Shown: positions 18,656-26,929, counted from the first letter of the stretch. The stretch: 64,000 nucleotides of DNA from Pseudomonas resinovorans NBRC 106553 (GCF_000412695.1 NC_021499.1:1798001-1862000); one strand, 5' to 3'. Made by a program: numbers and translations. The notes: generated from the sequence alone by a model not told the origin.

Positions 18656-19069
18656 ATGGGTATCCTCAAGCCGTTCATCTTCCTCCTGGCCTGCGCCAGC
18701 GCAGGCCTCGCCCTCGCTGCGGACCCCTGGTCCAGCCGCGGTTCGAGCGACCCGCTCACCCTGGCCTGGAACGGCGGCGGCCATGGTGGCGGCCGGCACT
18801 TCGACAACCACCGTCACGGTTCCCGCGACTATTACGGTTCCAGGGGCGGCTACGGGCATCGCGGTGGGTACGGTCACAGAAGCCGCTACCGGCACCACGA
18901 CTACTACGGCCATGGTCCGCGCTTCATCCTGACGCCCAGGTACTACGGCGGCATAGTCGTTGGCCCGCAGCCCTACTATTACCAGCGGTACAGCAGCCCG
19001 AGGATCGTCATCCAGTACTACGACCCGCGACTCGGGATATTCGTGGGGACGGATGTACGGGACTATTGA
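18656..19069 (+). CDS. Gly/His/Tyr-rich small secreted protein
   Basis: 137 residues. The ATG at 18656 has AGGAGGG eight bases upstream; another frame starting at 18639 is a shadow. A signal peptide (about 1-21, ends L-A-L-A-A) precedes a low-complexity segment rich in Gly, His, Arg and Tyr (G-G-Y-G-H-R repeats, about 38-90). A more ordered C-terminus contains Y-Y-G-G-I-V-V-G-P and Y-D-P-R-L-G-I-F-V-G. Similar short His/Tyr-rich exported proteins occur in pseudomonads without known function; metal binding by the His cluster is speculative. Confidence 0.75.
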   Translation: MGILKPFIFLLACASAGLALAADPWSSRGSSDPLTLAWNGGGHGGGRHFDNHRHGSRDYYGSRGGYGHRGGYGHRSRYRHHDYYGHGPRFILTPRYYGGIVVGPQPYYYQRYSSPRIVIQYYDPRLGIFVGTDVRDY

Positions 19070-19084
19070 TGAGTGAATGGCGGG

Positions 19085-19246
19085 GCTGGCGATTGCCGCC
19101 GGCTCCGACCGGTGGGGGCGCTGTTTCAGTTCCCACAGGAGGCGGTGACCATCGAGGGTGAAACCGGCGATTACGCAGGGCGTTTTTTCTGTCCCCGCTG
19201 CGGCTCGTCGGTCTTCGCGCGCACTGCGGAATATCGGCTGTACTGA
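19085..19246 (+). pseudogene. Remnant of a GFA-family (glutathione-dependent formaldehyde-activating-like) gene
   Basis: Between two small secreted-protein genes, one frame encodes about 53 residues matching the C-terminal half of the GFA domain: C-R-R, then G-A-L-F-Q-F-P-Q-E-A-V-T-I-E-G-E, and F-F-C-P-R-C-G-S-S-V-F-A-R, including the zinc ligands C-x-x-C. It then stops prematurely (TGA at 19244) before the usual domain end. The N-terminal zinc site and start are missing. I read it as a decayed gene fragment, too short to work alone. Confidence 0.6.
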
Positions 19247-19272
19247 ATATTTGGACATGGGAGGTACAAGCC

Positions 19273-19524
19273 ATGGGAAAACCTCTGCTCGCCGTTTTGA
19301 CCGCGACGATCTTGCTGCTGGTAGCGGTGGACGCCTCCTGGGCCACCGAGCAGGCCCAGCAGCGCCGTGCCGCACGCGACGTCCGCCAGGAAACGCGCCA
19401 GGATGCACGGCAGATCAAACAGCAATGTCGCGCCGCCGACCTGCAAACCAACCCCGCCTGCCGGCAGGACAAACGCCAGATGAAGCAGCAAGGGCGGGAG
19501 CGCGCCCGGGATATCAAGTATTGA
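19273..19524 (+). CDS. Small secreted Arg/Gln-rich protein
   Basis: 83 residues, with GGGAGG before the ATG. A signal peptide (to about A-S-W-A, residue 24) is followed by a highly charged helix of R-Q-x-x-R-Q-D-A-R-Q pattern containing two Cys (Cys52 and Cys63 by eye) that could form a disulfide. Short exported proteins of this composition are common in Pseudomonas and uncharacterised. It stands alone, just downstream of the GFA remnant. Confidence 0.65.
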   Translation: MGKPLLAVLTATILLLVAVDASWATEQAQQRRAARDVRQETRQDARQIKQQCRAADLQTNPACRQDKRQMKQQGRERARDIKY

Positions 19525-19593
19525 GTCGCTGCTCCGCGAGGCGGCCGGGATAGCCAGCTGCGCAAGCCGGTTGGACCCAGGTTGTGCCTGGCC

Positions 19594-20211
19594 TTATTCG
19601 CTTTCGCCGCAATCACGCGCCCGGTATCGCTGTACTTCCGCCATGAGGCTGCCGAGGCAGGTCTCGATCGACCAGTCGGAGGTATCGAGGCGAATCGCCG
19701 GCTGCAGCGGCGGCTCGTAGGGCGCATCGATGCCGGTGAAGTGTTCCAGCTCTCCCCGCCGCGCTTTCTTGTAGAGCCCCTTGGGGTCGCGGCCTTCACA
19801 GATGTGCAGGGGGCTGTTGACGAAGACTTCGTGAAATCGCTCCGCGCCGACGATCTGCCTGGCCAGCGTGCGATCCGCCGCCAGCGGTGAGATGAACGCC
19901 GCCAGTACGGTGAGTCCGGCGTCGTTCATCAGGCGGGCCACTTCTGCCACCCTTCTGATGTTTTCCGCGCGGCTCTCGGCATCGAAGCCCAGGTCCTGGC
20001 AGAGGCCGTGCCTGAGGTTGTCGCCGTCCAGCACTACGCAGAGTATGTCCCGCTCCACCAGCAGACGCTCGAGGCGGAAAGCCAGGGTGCTCTTGCCGGC
20101 GCCGCTCAAGCCGGTGAACCACAGCGTCATGGGCACCTGGCCCAGCTTGTGAAGGCGGTCGTGCAGTGAAAGGCTGCCAGTCTGCCAGGTGACACTTTCG
20201 CGTTTACCCAT
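19594..20211 (-). CDS. cysC: Adenylylsulfate (APS) kinase
   Basis: 205 residues, the normal size for a stand-alone APS kinase. The Walker A loop G-L-S-G-A-G-K-S is at 34-41; family motifs follow: L-D-G-D-N-L-R-H-G-L (substrate binding), D-L-G-F-x-x-x-x-R-x-E-N-I-R-R, F-I-S-P, E-V-F-V-N-x-P and D-P-K-G-L-Y-K-K-A-R-R-G. It phosphorylates APS to PAPS with ATP in the cytoplasm. No cysD, cysN or cysNC is adjacent, so its use (sulfate assimilation or sulfation of a polysaccharide or lipid) cannot be told from context. Confidence 0.92.
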   Translation of the reverse strand: MGKRESVTWQTGSLSLHDRLHKLGQVPMTLWFTGLSGAGKSTLAFRLERLLVERDILCVVLDGDNLRHGLCQDLGFDAESRAENIRRVAEVARLMNDAGLTVLAAFISPLAADRTLARQIVGAERFHEVFVNSPLHICEGRDPKGLYKKARRGELEHFTGIDAPYEPPLQPAIRLDTSDWSIETCLGSLMAEVQRYRARDCGESE

Positions 20212-20385
20212 GCCTGTCTTCCTTGGTCTCGTGCGGGCGTTCGGGCGAACGCTGAGCGCCCATGGCGCGCCGACAGGGCCGGTGACGCGAGGGCATCGGG
20301 ATAGTGGCAGAAAATCGCGGGTTTGCCAGGCGGGGGGTGTAGCGGGGAAGGGCAGGCGCCGCCGGGCGGCGGCGCCTGGGAACCA

Positions 20386-20667
20386 TCAATCCTGACGGTC
20401 GGTGACTTCCAGCAGGTGGTAGCCGAACTGGGTCTTTACCGGGCCTTGCACGACATTGATCGGGGCGCTGAAGACCACGGTGTCGAATTCCTTGACCATC
20501 TGGCCGCGGCCAAAGGAACCGAGGTTGCCGCCGTCGCGGCTGGAGGGGCAGGTGGAGTGCTGCTTGGCGACTTCGGCGAAGTCGGCGCCGGCTTCGATGG
20601 CTGCCTTGAGTTCGTTGCACTTGGCTTCGGTGGAAACCAGGATGTGGCGGGCGGTAGCGCGTGCCAT
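20386..20667 (-). CDS. ppiC: Parvulin-type peptidyl-prolyl isomerase (PpiC-like)
   Basis: 93 residues, the length of the single-domain parvulin PpiC. The ATG at 20667 follows AGGAG; a longer frame to 20766 only adds sequence overlapping the LysR gene. Motifs: A-R-H-I-L-V at the start, G-A-D-F-A-E-V-A-K-Q-H-S-x-C-P-S, G-G-x-L-G-x-F-x-R-G-Q-M-V, and F-G-Y-H-L-L-E-V at the end. It has no signal peptide, so it is cytoplasmic. Confidence 0.93.
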   Translation of the reverse strand: MARATARHILVSTEAKCNELKAAIEAGADFAEVAKQHSTCPSSRDGGNLGSFGRGQMVKEFDTVVFSAPINVVQGPVKTQFGYHLLEVTDRQD

Positions 20668-20755
20668 GAGGGGGTACTCCTTACAGTTGAGGGGGCACAG
20701 CCTAGCGGAATTGGCGGCTGATTCAAGGTGGTTGGTCAGCCCGGCGTTGCCGTTG

Positions 20756-21649
20756 TCAGGCGCCATGGGCCTGGGCGGTCAGCCAGTCCACCAGTTCACG
20801 CAGCTGCGGGCTGGGGGCGGTGCGCTCGGGGTAGACCAGGAAGTAGGCGCCGCCGGTGGGCACCCTGATGTCGAAGGGCGCGACCAGATGGCCGTTGGCG
20901 AGGTCTTCGCCGATCAGCGACCAGTCCCCCAGGGCCACGCCGGCGCCCTGGGTGGCGACGGAGAGGGCCAGGTCCATGGTGTCGAAATGGTGTCCGCCGC
21001 TGAGCGGGCCGGGCGTGTGGCCGGCGGCGAGCAGCCAGTTTTCCCAGTCATGCTTGTCGCGCGCCGGGTGCAGCAGCACATGGCGTTCCAGGTCCGCCGG
21101 GGTGTCCAGTGGAATCGGGCCATCCAGCAGCTTCCGGGTGCAGACCGGCGTCAGCTGCTCGTTGAACAGGTGGTGGGCGACGATGTTTCCGGCCGGCGCG
21201 GTGGCGTAGATGATCGCCGCGTCGAACTGGTCGCGGCGAAAGTCCACGCCGTAGGCGATGGTGGTGGTCAGCTCCACCGGCACATCGGGGCGCTCGGCCT
21301 GCCAGTGCATCAGGCGTGGCAGCAGCCAGCGCATGGCGCAGGTGGGGGCTTTCAGTTGCAGGGCCTTGCGCCTGGCGCCGACTTCCTCCACGGCTTCATC
21401 GATAAGGCTGAACACCTGCTGGATTCGCGGGTAGAGGTCGCGGCCCTGGTCGGTCAGGGCCAGGCCACGGGCCTGGCGCAGGAACAACGGATAGCCCAGG
21501 TGGCTTTCCAGCCCGGCGATCTGCCGGCTGACGGCACCCTGGGTGATGTGCAGCAGCTCGGCGGCACGGGTGAAGTTGCAGCACTGGGCGGTGATGAGGA
21601 AGGTATGCAGGGCGGGCAGGGGCGGCAGGCGTTTCATGGGAATAGTCAT
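20756..21649 (-). CDS. LysR-type transcriptional regulator
   Basis: 297 residues (a second ATG at 21637 would give 293). The N-terminal winged helix-turn-helix spans about 8-65 (F-T-R-A-A-E-L-L-H-I-T-Q-G-A-V-S-R-Q-I), followed by a periplasmic-binding-like effector domain (about 95-290). The sequence around the helix resembles the GcvA/AmpR branch. It is divergent from an aldehyde dehydrogenase gene, with 148 bp between; the LysR norm is control of the divergent promoter, so it probably regulates that gene and perhaps the SDR behind it. The inducer is unknown. Confidence 0.9.
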   Translation of the reverse strand: MTIPMKRLPPLPALHTFLITAQCCNFTRAAELLHITQGAVSRQIAGLESHLGYPLFLRQARGLALTDQGRDLYPRIQQVFSLIDEAVEEVGARRKALQLKAPTCAMRWLLPRLMHWQAERPDVPVELTTTIAYGVDFRRDQFDAAIIYATAPAGNIVAHHLFNEQLTPVCTRKLLDGPIPLDTPADLERHVLLHPARDKHDWENWLLAAGHTPGPLSGGHHFDTMDLALSVATQGAGVALGDWSLIGEDLANGHLVAPFDIRVPTGGAYFLVYPERTAPSPQLRELVDWLTAQAHGA

Positions 21650-21797
21650 GACGTAGGGACATGGCTAGTATGACGATTTTTGCCTTGTCAGTCCCGCCGC
21701 CGAACGGCTCAATGGGCGTCATTCGTGGCCCTCCAGCCGGTTTCGGTTCCATGTGCAGGGAGTGGCCGTCCCCCGTCCCGCTCATGGAGCCCATGCA

Positions 21798-23261
21798 ATG
21801 TCGAATACCCTCCCGTCGTTCCCCGAGACCCTGGCCGGCGTCTACATCGACGGCCAATGGCTGCCCGGCGGCCCGGTCCTGGAGGTGGTGAACCCCGCCA
21901 CCGAAGAACACCTGGCCAGCATCGGTAGCGGTGACGCCGTCAGCGTCGATGCAGCGGTGCAGGCTGCCAGCCGCGCCTTCCCGACCTGGGCCCGCAGCGC
22001 CGGCGCCGAACGTGGCGCGGTGCTGCGCCGGATCGCCGAGGGCGTGCGCCAGCGTCGCGACACCCTGATCCAGTTGCAGTCGCTGAACAACGGCAAGCCG
22101 CTGTTCGAGGCGACCATCGATGTCGATGACGTGATCGGCACCTTCGAGTACTACGCGGGCCTGGCCGAGGCGCTGGACGCCCAGCAGGACCGTCCGGTGG
22201 AGCTGCCGGTGGAGGAGTTCGCCGCCCGCCTGCGCCGTGAGCCTTGCGGCGTGGTGGGGCTGATCGTGCCGTGGAACTTCCCCATGGTCACCACCGCCTG
22301 GAAGCTGGCCCCGGCCCTGTCCGCCGGCTGCACCGTGGTGCTCAAGCCCTCCGAAGTGACGCCGCTGGCGGAGCTGGAACTGGTGCGCATCATCGCCGAA
22401 GCCGGCCTGCCGACCGGCGTGCTCAATGTGGTGTGCGGCACCGGCCTGGCCGTAGGCGCGCCGCTGTCGTCCCACCCCAAACTGGCCAAGGTGTCCTTCA
22501 CCGGCAGCAACGCGGTGGGCGTGCAGGTGATGCAGCGCGCGGCGGAAACCGTGAAGGGCGTCAGCCTGGAACTGGGCGGCAAGTCGTCGCTGCTGGTGCT
22601 GGAAGCGGCCGACCTGGACCTGGCCGTGGAGCTGGCCTGTGGCGGCGCGTTCTTCAATGCCGGGCAGATGTGCTCGGCCACCAGCCGCGTGCTGGTCGCC
22701 GAACCCCTGGCCGCTGATTTCCTGGCCCGGGTCAAGGCCCGCGCCGAGGCAACCCAAGTGGGTGACCCCTTCAGCGAAGGTGTGGAAATGGGCGCCCTGG
22801 TCAACCAGGCGCAGTACCAGCGGGTGCGCGGCCATATCGAGCGCGGCATCGCGGCTGGCGCGCGCCTGGTGTGTGGCGGCGAGCGCCCGGCGGAACTGGC
22901 GCGCGGCTTCTTCCTGCAGCCCACGGTGTTCACCGATGTGCCGAAGGAGAGCGCCCTGTGGAACGAGGAGATCTTCGGCCCGGTGCTGTGCGTTCGCAGC
23001 TTCGCCACCGAGGCGGAGGCCATCGAGCTGGCCAACGACAGCGAATTCGGCCTGGTGGCCAGCGTGGTCAGTGGCGACCTCGAGGCTGCCGAGCGGGTGG
23101 CCAACGCCCTGCAGGCCGGCATGGTGTGGATCAACTCGCCGCAGGTGATCTTCCCGCAGACCGCCTGGGGTGGTTACAAGCAGAGCAGCATCGGCCGCGA
23201 GCTCGGCCCGTGGGGCCTGGCGTCGTTCCAGGAGCTCAAGCACGTGGTGCGGGCGGTGTAA
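21798..23261 (+). CDS. NAD(P)-dependent aldehyde dehydrogenase
   Basis: 487 residues from the ATG at 21798 (start of M-S-N-T-L-P); the longer frame has no better start. All ALDH residues are present: Asn160 in V-P-W-N-F-P, Lys183 in K-P-S-E, the cofactor loop F-T-G-S, general base Glu258 in L-E-L-G-G-K, and nucleophile Cys292 in G-Q-M-C. It oxidises an aldehyde to its acid; sequence style is close to betaine or aminoaldehyde dehydrogenases, but the substrate is not determined. It lies between a divergent LysR regulator and an SDR gene 154 bp downstream. Confidence 0.93.
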   Translation: MSNTLPSFPETLAGVYIDGQWLPGGPVLEVVNPATEEHLASIGSGDAVSVDAAVQAASRAFPTWARSAGAERGAVLRRIAEGVRQRRDTLIQLQSLNNGKPLFEATIDVDDVIGTFEYYAGLAEALDAQQDRPVELPVEEFAARLRREPCGVVGLIVPWNFPMVTTAWKLAPALSAGCTVVLKPSEVTPLAELELVRIIAEAGLPTGVLNVVCGTGLAVGAPLSSHPKLAKVSFTGSNAVGVQVMQRAAETVKGVSLELGGKSSLLVLEAADLDLAVELACGGAFFNAGQMCSATSRVLVAEPLAADFLARVKARAEATQVGDPFSEGVEMGALVNQAQYQRVRGHIERGIAAGARLVCGGERPAELARGFFLQPTVFTDVPKESALWNEEIFGPVLCVRSFATEAEAIELANDSEFGLVASVVSGDLEAAERVANALQAGMVWINSPQVIFPQTAWGGYKQSSIGRELGPWGLASFQELKHVVRAV

Positions 23262-23330
23262 TCAAGAACTTGTTTGCTAGGCGGGCAGAAGGCTCGCCCG
23301 GACGCGGCGCCTGCGTGGCGTCGCGTCCAT

Positions 23331-23355
23331 TCGCGAATGAATTCGCTCCTACAGG
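23331..23355. repeat. REP-like repeat
   Basis: TCGCGAATGAATTCGCTCCTACAGG, the same REP core as at 9734, in the gap between aldehyde dehydrogenase and SDR genes. It makes read-through between them less certain. Confidence 0.75.
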
Positions 23356-23415
23356 TTTGTGCATGCCCTTCGAAGGCGCACACTGGCGGGTGAATCTGGA
23401 AAGGGAGTAGCGATC

Positions 23416-24198
23416 ATGGACCTTCAACTCGAGAACCGCAGCGCCCTGGTCTGCGGTGGCAGTTCCGGGCTGGGTTTCGGTGTGGCCGAGGCCCTGGCCC
23501 GGGAAGGGGTGCGGGTCTGCATCCTGGCGCGCAACCTGTCGAAGCTGGACCTGGCGGTGGAACGCATCCGCCGTGCCGGCGGCGAGGCCCAAGGCGTGGC
23601 CGTGGACCTCAACGACCTGGGCGCGGTGGACATGGCCGTGGAGCAGGTGGTGGCGGCCATCGGCGCGCCGGACATCCTCATTGCCAATAACGGTGGGCCG
23701 CCGCCGATCAACGCGGTGGATTTCGACCCCCAGCTCTGGCACCGCCAGCTGGACGCCACGGTGCTGTCTACCATGGCCCTGGTCAACGCCTTCCTGCCCG
23801 GCATGCGCCAGCGCCGTTTCGGCCGCATCCTGATGATTTCGTCCACCAGTGTGGTGGAGCCCATTCCCGGCCTGGTGCTGTCCAGCGCCCTGCGCAGCGC
23901 ACTGGCCAACTGGGCGAAGACGCTGTCGGCCGAAGTGGCGGCCGACGGGGTGACGGTCAATACCCTGATGCCCGGCTCCTTCTGGACCGAGCGCACCGAG
24001 ACCCTGCTGTTGCGCGCCGCCGAACGCAGCGGCACGCCGGTGTCGGGCCTGATGGCCCAGGAGCAGGCGGCTATTCCGGTGGGGCGCTATGGCGCTGCCG
24101 AAGAGTTCGGCGCGATCGCGGCCTTCCTGGCCAGCCCCCTGGCCAGCTATGTGACCGGGGCGCTGATCCCGGTGGATGGCGGGGTACTGAAGGGTTGA
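23416..24198 (+). CDS. SDR-family oxidoreductase lacking the canonical Tyr/Lys pair
   Basis: 260 residues; the start has AAGGGAG upstream. The Rossmann N-terminus is present (G-G-S-S-G-L-G-F-G, residues about 14-22) with A-N-N-G-G instead of N-N-A-G. The active-site segment reads I-S-S-T-S...G-L-V-L-S-S-A-L-R-S-A-L, where the usual Y-x-x-x-K aligns with S-x-x-x-R. This fits the BKR-like SDR subgroup known for imperfect catalytic residues. C-terminal V-T-G-x-x-I-P-V-D-G-G is typical of SDRs. Substrate unknown; genomic partner is the aldehyde dehydrogenase upstream, so a short catabolic pathway is plausible. Confidence 0.85.
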   Translation: MDLQLENRSALVCGGSSGLGFGVAEALAREGVRVCILARNLSKLDLAVERIRRAGGEAQGVAVDLNDLGAVDMAVEQVVAAIGAPDILIANNGGPPPINAVDFDPQLWHRQLDATVLSTMALVNAFLPGMRQRRFGRILMISSTSVVEPIPGLVLSSALRSALANWAKTLSAEVAADGVTVNTLMPGSFWTERTETLLLRAAERSGTPVSGLMAQEQAAIPVGRYGAAEEFGAIAAFLASPLASYVTGALIPVDGGVLKG

Positions 24199-24218
24199 GC
24201 TGTAGCTGGGGTGTCTGC

Positions 24219-24270
24219 GTAGGATGGGTTGAGCGAAGCGATACCCATCGGGGGGAATGATGGGTATCGC
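24219..24270. repeat. Dispersed palindromic repeat (GTAGGATGGGTTGAGC family)
   Basis: GTAGGATGGG...GCGATACCCATC followed by GATGGGTATCGC forms an imperfect palindrome between convergent genes. Related copies occur at 26073, 32680, 44156, 48558 and 56965, and GTAGGTTGGG variants at 48421 and 62229. Confidence 0.8.
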
Positions 24271-24288
24271 AGGTACAAAACTATGCAT

Positions 24289-25902
24289 TCACCACGCGCA
24301 CGACGGCTCGAAGCTGTCGGCCCGCGCCATTTCCCACATGCGCTCGTAGAAGTCCGCCTCGATCTTTTCCTTCAGCAGGTCGCCCGGCTGGAGGAACAGG
24401 TGGATCTGCGAGAACAGGCGGATTTCCTTGTCCGAGACGCGTCGCACCAGGTGGCGCGGTTCCAGTTGGTTGGGGTGGTCGAGGCCGGCGGCGGCGAGCA
24501 TCTCCGCCAGGGCCTTCAAGGTATTGCGGTGGAACATCTGCACCCGCTGGGCCTTGTCCGGGACCACCAGGGCGCGTTGGCGCAGGTTGTCCTGGGTGGC
24601 GACGCCGGTGGGGCACTTGTTGGTGTGGCAGGACTGCGACTGGATGCAGCCGATGGCGAACATGAAGCCGCGCGCCGAGTTGGCCCAGTCGGCGCCTATG
24701 GCCAGCACGCTGGCGATGTCGAAGGCGCTGATGATCTTGCCGCTGGCACCGAGCTTGATCTTGTCCCGCAGGTTCAGGCCGACCAGGGTGTTGTGCACGA
24801 ACAGCAAGCCCTCGCGCATGGGCACGCCGATGTGGTCGGTGAATTCCAGGGGCGCCGCGCCGGTGCCGCCTTCCTTGCCGTCGACCACGATGAAGTCCGG
24901 GAGGATGCCGGTTTCCAGCATGGCCTTGGCAATGCCCATGAACTCCCAGGGGTGTCCCAGGCAGAACTTGAAGCCCACGGGCTTGCCGCCGGACAGCTCA
25001 CGCAGTTTGGCGATGAACTGCATCATCTCGATGGGCGTGGAAAAGGCGCTGTGGCGCGAGGGCGAGACGCAGTCCTCACCCATGGGCACGCCACGGGTCA
25101 GGGAGATTTCCTCGGTGATCTTGTGCTTGGGCAGGATGCCGCCGTGGCCGGGCTTGGCGCCCTGGCTGAGCTTGATCTCGATCATCCGCACCTGCGGGTT
25201 GCTGGCCTGGGTGGCGAAGCGTTCCGGGTCGAACTGGCCGTCGCTGGTGCGGCAGCCGAAGTAGCCGCTACCCAGTTCCCAGACCAGGTCGCCGCCGTGC
25301 TCGCGGTGGTAGGGGCTGATGCTGCCTTCGCCGGTGTCGTGGTAGAAGTTGCCGAGCTTGGCGCCCTGGTTGAGCGAGCGGATGGCGTTGGCGCTGAGGG
25401 AGCCGAAGCTCATGGCGGAGATGTTGAACACCGAGGCGGAGTAGGGCTGGCTGCACTGCGGGCCGCCCACCACTACGCGGAAGCTTGCGGGATCGCTCAA
25501 GGGCGCCGGGCGCATGGAGTGGCCGATGAATTCGTAGCCGGCCTGGTAGACGTCGATCAGGGTGCCGAAGGGCTTGTCGCCCCCTTCGTTCTTGGCCCGC
25601 GCGTAGACCAGCGAGCGTTGCGCGCGGGAGAAGGGCAGGCGGTCGTCGTCGGCCTCCAGCAGGTACTGACGGATTTCCGGACGGATGCCTTCCACCAGGT
25701 AGCGGATGTTGCCGAGGATCGGGTAGTTGCGGCGTACCGCGTGGCGCGCCTGCAGCAGGTCGAAGAGACCGAGCAGGCTGAGTGCGCCGGCCAGCAGGGT
25801 GAAGGGCCAGACCCAGTCGTGGGCGACGAAGGGCAGGCTGGCGAGGGTGAACAGTACGCAGAAGGCGAAGAAGGCGTATCGGCTCAGCAGTGACAGGCTC
25901 AT
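24289..25902 (-). CDS. Membrane-anchored FMN-binding glutamate-synthase-family protein
   Basis: 537 residues from the ATG at 25902, preceded by AAGGAG. Two N-terminal hydrophobic segments (about 5-25 and 28-48) anchor it, then comes the central FMN barrel of glutamate synthase (about 110-480). This includes S-A-M-S-F-G-S-L-S, Y-H-x-T-G-E-G, K-P-G-H-G-G, V-V-D-G-K-E-G-G-T-G-A-A-P, and the iron-sulfur cysteine set C-I-Q-S-Q-S-C-x4-C. The glutaminase and alpha-helical GltB domains are absent. These short GltS-like proteins are widespread, but their substrate is not established; electron transfer or glutamate metabolism at the membrane is inferred. Confidence 0.87.
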   Translation of the reverse strand: MSLSLLSRYAFFAFCVLFTLASLPFVAHDWVWPFTLLAGALSLLGLFDLLQARHAVRRNYPILGNIRYLVEGIRPEIRQYLLEADDDRLPFSRAQRSLVYARAKNEGGDKPFGTLIDVYQAGYEFIGHSMRPAPLSDPASFRVVVGGPQCSQPYSASVFNISAMSFGSLSANAIRSLNQGAKLGNFYHDTGEGSISPYHREHGGDLVWELGSGYFGCRTSDGQFDPERFATQASNPQVRMIEIKLSQGAKPGHGGILPKHKITEEISLTRGVPMGEDCVSPSRHSAFSTPIEMMQFIAKLRELSGGKPVGFKFCLGHPWEFMGIAKAMLETGILPDFIVVDGKEGGTGAAPLEFTDHIGVPMREGLLFVHNTLVGLNLRDKIKLGASGKIISAFDIASVLAIGADWANSARGFMFAIGCIQSQSCHTNKCPTGVATQDNLRQRALVVPDKAQRVQMFHRNTLKALAEMLAAAGLDHPNQLEPRHLVRRVSDKEIRLFSQIHLFLQPGDLLKEKIEADFYERMWEMARADSFEPSCAW

Positions 25903-26072
25903 GCGGGCTCCTTGATTGCAGGTAACGGCATAGCGTAGTGCCAATGGCCGGAAAATGCCTTGCGATAGCTCAAGGGCGAGCTGTAGGGAGGTGCCGCACG
26001 GGGATTGGCTGGTGTTTACATCAAGCCGATCGTGCCGGTGGCCAGCGTTGGTGCTCGGAATTATTTCAGTTC

Positions 26073-26144
26073 GTAGGCTGGGTTGAGCGTAGCGATACCC
26101 ATGCGGTCGGGGCTGATGGGTATCGCAAGCTCAACCCATCCTAC
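26073..26144. repeat. Dispersed palindromic repeat, full-length copy
   Basis: Begins GTAGGCTGGGTTGAGC and ends GCTCAACCCATCCTAC, with GCGATACCCAT and ATGGGTATCGC as inner arms. This is one of the most complete copies of the family and clearly can form a long hairpin. Confidence 0.85.
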
Positions 26145-26180
26145 AAAAGCAGTTCGTGCTGGTAGCCATCCGAGGTGCGA

Positions 26181-26208
26181 AAAAAAACGGCCCCGAGGAG
26201 CCGTTTTC
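26181..26208 (-). terminator. Rho-independent terminator of the bra operon
   Basis: In the minus-strand transcript, AAAACGGC and GCCGTTTT pair around a C/G-rich loop, followed by a run of eight U. It lies 17 bp beyond the braG stop. Confidence 0.85.
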
Positions 26209-26224
26209 TTTTGCCGCGTTTGGC

Positions 26225-26926
26225 TTAACCGCCGAGGTAGGCGTCGCGGACCTTGGGGTCGTTGAGCAGGTCGTCGCCGCTGCCTTGCATGACGATGTGG
26301 CCGTTCTCCAGCACATAGCCACGGTCAGCCAGCTTGAGCGCCTGGTTGGCGTTCTGTTCCACCAGGAAGATGGTCACGCCTTCCTTGCGCAGCTGTTCGA
26401 TGATGTCGAAGATCTGCTGGATGATGATGGGCGCCAGGCCGAGCGACGGCTCGTCGAGCAGCAGCAGCTGGGGCTTGCTCATCAGCGCGCGGCCGATGGC
26501 GAGCATCTGCTGTTCGCCGCCGGACATGGTGCCGGCGCGCTGCTCGAAGCGTTCCTTCAGGCGCGGGAACAGGTGCAGCACCTTGTCCATCTGCTCCTGG
26601 AAGTCGCCCTTTTCGGTGAAGAAACCGCCCATGGCCAGGTTCTCCTCGACGGTCAGGCGGGCGAACACGCGACGGCCTTCCGGCACGACGGCGATGCTCT
26701 TGCGCATGATGTCGTAGGACTCCTTGCCCACCAGCTCTTCGCCTTCATAGCGAATGCTGCCGCTGGCCGCGCGGGGCGAGCCGCAGAGGGTCATCAGCAG
26801 GGTCGACTTGCCGGCGCCGTTGGCACCGATCAGGGTGACGATCTCGCCTTTCTTCACATCCATGCTGACGCCGTGAAGCGCCTGGATCTTGCCGTAGAAG
26901 GTGGAAACCTTGTCGAAAACTAGCAT
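26225..26926 (-). CDS. braG: Branched-chain amino acid ABC transporter ATPase (LivF/BraG)
   Basis: 233 residues. ABC ATPase with Walker A G-A-N-G-A-G-K-S-T (about 34-42), signature M-S-G-G-E-Q-Q-M-L-A-I-G-R-A-L, Walker B L-L-L-L-D-E-P and switch His replaced within V-E-Q-N-A. The V-E-Q-N and G-L-A-P-I-I motifs are diagnostic of LivF. Together with BraF it powers uptake of Leu/Ile/Val and related amino acids. Last gene of the operon, 3 bp after braF, before a terminator. Confidence 0.95.
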   Translation of the reverse strand: MLVFDKVSTFYGKIQALHGVSMDVKKGEIVTLIGANGAGKSTLLMTLCGSPRAASGSIRYEGEELVGKESYDIMRKSIAVVPEGRRVFARLTVEENLAMGGFFTEKGDFQEQMDKVLHLFPRLKERFEQRAGTMSGGEQQMLAIGRALMSKPQLLLLDEPSLGLAPIIIQQIFDIIEQLRKEGVTIFLVEQNANQALKLADRGYVLENGHIVMQGSGDDLLNDPKVRDAYLGG

Positions 26927-26929
26927 GGC

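Larger units (their letters stand above)
25903..26224. other. Intergenic region: promoter side, dispersed repeat and terminator
   Basis: No gene is seen. The stretch 25903-26070 is upstream of the minus-strand FMN protein and presumably holds its promoter. A GTAGGCTGGG...CCATCCTAC palindromic repeat fills 26073-26144. A rho-independent terminator for the bra operon lies at 26181-26208. Confidence 0.7.

Noticed and set aside
19158..19553. 131-codon plus-strand frame overlapping the GFA remnant
   Set aside because: Different frame from both the GFA-like segment and the small secreted protein; no motif.
21396..23243. 615-codon minus-strand frame
   Set aside because: Antisense of the aldehyde dehydrogenase, which has all catalytic residues.
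24229..25893. 554-codon plus-strand frame
   Set aside because: Antisense of the FMN glutamate-synthase-like protein; starts inside a dispersed repeat.
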